Made by a program: the position numbers and the translations under genes. From contig VAYJ01000091.1 in assembly GCA_005888465.1 (NCBI GenBank), positions 1 to 6,738 on the forward strand: a stretch of 6,738 nt of DNA. The letters are read 5' to 3'. Source of the DNA: Actinomycetota bacterium (GTDB lineage Bacteria > Actinomycetota > UBA4738). The notes beneath the pieces are model-generated. The model saw only the letters and a list, made by a program, of their open reading frames with translations. It ran no database searches and had not been told where the DNA came from. Shown in pieces: positions 5,391 to 6,738 of this stretch; the first letter of the stretch is position 1; each line of letters begins with the position of its first letter.

Positions 5391-6738
5391 GCCCGCTCGA
5401 CTTCATCTCGCTGGATCTGCCCGAGCAGGTGCTCCAGGGCATCCGCGACGCGGGGTTCGTGGTCACCACGCCCATCCAGGAAGGCACGCTGCCTCTCGCG
5501 CTGAAGGGCAAGGACGTGGCCGGCCAGTCCCAGACGGGCACGGGCAAGACGGCCGCGTTCCTGATCGCCGCCTTCACGCGCTGTCTGCGTCACCCCGCGC
5601 CCGCCAAGAGCGGGCCGACCGCGCCCCGCGTGCTCATCATCGCCCCCACCCGCGAGCTGGTCGTCCAGATCGAGGCCGACGCGCGGCTCCTGGGCGCGCA
5701 CACCGGGCTGCGTATCCTGGCCGTCTACGGCGGCATCGACTACAACAAGCAGCGCGAGGAGCTGCGCCAGAGCTGCGACGTGCTCGTGGGCACTCCGGGC
5801 CGGCTCATCGACTACCTCAAGCAGCACGTCTGGTCGCCCCAGCGCGTCGAGGTGCTCGTCATCGACGAGGCCGACCGCATGTTCGACATGGGCTTCATCG
5901 CCGACCTGCGCTTCATCCTGCGCAAGCTGCCCAAGCCGGAGAAGCGGCAGTCCTTCCTCTTCTCCGCCACGCTGTCCTTCCGGGTGATGGAGCTGACCTG
6001 GGAGTTCATGAACAACCCGACGCAGATCTCCGTCACCCCGCTGCAGAAGACGGCGGAGAACGCGGTCCAGGTGCTCTTCCACGTCGGGCGCGAGGAGAAG
6101 TTCAACCTGCTCCTGGGTCTCCTCAAGCGCGAGGGCGGCAGCCGCATCCTGATCTTCTCGAACACGCGCGAGGAGGCACGGCGGCTCGAGGATCGTCTGG
6201 GGCGCAACGGCTGGCAGGCCCGGGCCCTCACGGGCGACGTCGACCAGAAGAAGCGGCTCAAGATTCTCAACGATTTCAAGGAAGGCGAGCTGCCCATCCT
6301 GGTGGCCACCGATGTCGCCTCGCGAGGACTGCACATCGAGGGCGTCACCCATGTGGTCAACTGGGACCTGCCCCAGGACCCGGAAGACTATGTCCACCGC
6401 ATCGGCCGAACGGCGCGCGCGGGGGCCTCGGGCGATGCCATCAGCCTGGCCGACGAGGCGGGCGCGCTCCAGATCGAGCCCATCGAGAAGTTCATCGGCC
6501 AGAAGATTCCCGTCGAGTGGGCGGAGGACGAGTGGTACCTGCCCGAGATCAAGCCCACGAGCGAGGAGCGCCGGAAGTATGCCGAAGAGAAGCGCGCGCG
6601 GATGGCGGCGCGCGGGCGGCCGGGCGGCGGTGGGCGAGGCGGGCCCGGTGGCGGGCGCGGCGGGCCGAGCGGCGGCCACGGCGGGCGCCGCAGCGGTGGG
6701 AGCGGTCACAGCGGGCATCCGCGGGGGCGGGGCGGCCG
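5387..6738 (+). CDS. rhlB: DEAD-box ATP-dependent RNA helicase, RhlB-like (3' partial)
   Basis: This is an RNA-remodelling helicase of the DEAD-box family with both RecA-like domains complete. 450 residues are visible and the frame runs off the right edge without a stop. Motifs in order are: Q motif with TPIQ (28-31), motif I SQTGTGKT (48-55), Ia PTREL (87-91), Ib TPGR (136-139), II DEAD (160-163), III SAT (193-195), IV region ILIFSNTR (254-261), V ATDVASRGLHI (307-317) and VI HRIGRTARAG (337-346). Several blocks are closer to E. coli RhlB than to RhlE or CsdA: LFSATLSFRV, LTGDVDQKKRL, and SGDAISLADEAGALQIEPIEKFIGQKIPV after motif VI. In enterobacteria RhlB works with RNase E and PNPase; that partnership is not shown here. 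From about residue 408 a Gly/Arg/Ser/His-rich tail begins, probably a flexible RNA-binding extension. The start ATG overlaps the tatC stop and has only a weak upstream GAGA, so coupling to tatC is likely. The rhlB symbol is less certain than the family. Confidence 0.93.
   Translation, partial: MSPLDFISLDLPEQVLQGIRDAGFVVTTPIQEGTLPLALKGKDVAGQSQTGTGKTAAFLIAAFTRCLRHPAPAKSGPTAPRVLIIAPTRELVVQIEADARLLGAHTGLRILAVYGGIDYNKQREELRQSCDVLVGTPGRLIDYLKQHVWSPQRVEVLVIDEADRMFDMGFIADLRFILRKLPKPEKRQSFLFSATLSFRVMELTWEFMNNPTQISVTPLQKTAENAVQVLFHVGREEKFNLLLGLLKREGGSRILIFSNTREEARRLEDRLGRNGWQARALTGDVDQKKRLKILNDFKEGELPILVATDVASRGLHIEGVTHVVNWDLPQDPEDYVHRIGRTARAGASGDAISLADEAGALQIEPIEKFIGQKIPVEWAEDEWYLPEIKPTSEERRKYAEEKRARMAARGRPGGGGRGGPGGGRGGPSGGHGGRRSGGSGHSGHPRGRGG

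Noticed and set aside
5303..6718. A 471-codon open frame on the minus strand across the helicase gene
   Set aside because: It is antisense to a DEAD-box gene with every motif intact. The composition (Ala/Leu/Asp/Arg runs) is a mirror of the helicase codons.
1..6738. Search for a novel defence system, CRISPR array, mobile element or RNA gene
   Set aside because: No spaced repeats, transposase, integrase, terminal inverted repeats, tRNA or rRNA pattern was seen; nearly all the DNA is explained by known housekeeping families.

Overview
This 6.7 kb window is GC-rich bacterial DNA, densely packed with genes that all read on the + strand. It contains two gene blocks separated by a gap of about 570 bases. 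The first block is the distal part of a SUF iron-sulfur cluster assembly operon, in the order sufC (its 5' end lies outside the window), sufD, sufS, sufU, sufT. The second block is tatC, the Sec-independent translocase core subunit, followed by a DEAD-box RNA helicase of RhlB type that runs off the right edge.

The SUF genes overlap or nearly touch. The junctions are ATGA for sufC/sufD, GTGA for sufD/sufS, TGATG for sufS/sufU, and a 14-base gap before sufT. One transcript with translational coupling is the simplest reading. SufS draws sulfur from cysteine, SufU (a zinc protein) accepts the persulfide, and SufC and SufD, with a SufB presumably encoded just upstream, form the ATP-driven scaffold where the cluster is built. 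SufT (MIP18/DUF59 family) is an accessory maturation factor. SufS and SufU carry the residues of the zinc-ligand-swap sulfur transfer described for Bacillus subtilis. This is therefore a SufU-type system rather than the SufA/SufE type of E. coli.

The gap (4028-4595) holds no complete recognisable gene. It contains a 39-codon fragment with a clean Walker A motif, a 37-codon minus-strand reading frame whose third-position GC resembles the real genes, and an open stretch in frame beyond the sufT stop. It looks like an eroded intergenic region with gene remnants. No convincing terminator, tRNA, repeat array or insertion sequence was found in it.

tatC and the helicase gene overlap by four bases (ATGA) and are probably co-transcribed. 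No tatA or tatB lies in the window.

Organism: high GC, SUF with SufU, and the protein style fit a GC-rich environmental bacterium. Candidatus Rokubacteria/Methylomirabilota is my best guess, but this is an impression from sequence style that I could not check. The window is mostly ordinary housekeeping DNA. I see no previously undescribed system in it; the only material that is not routine is in the 4028-4595 gap.
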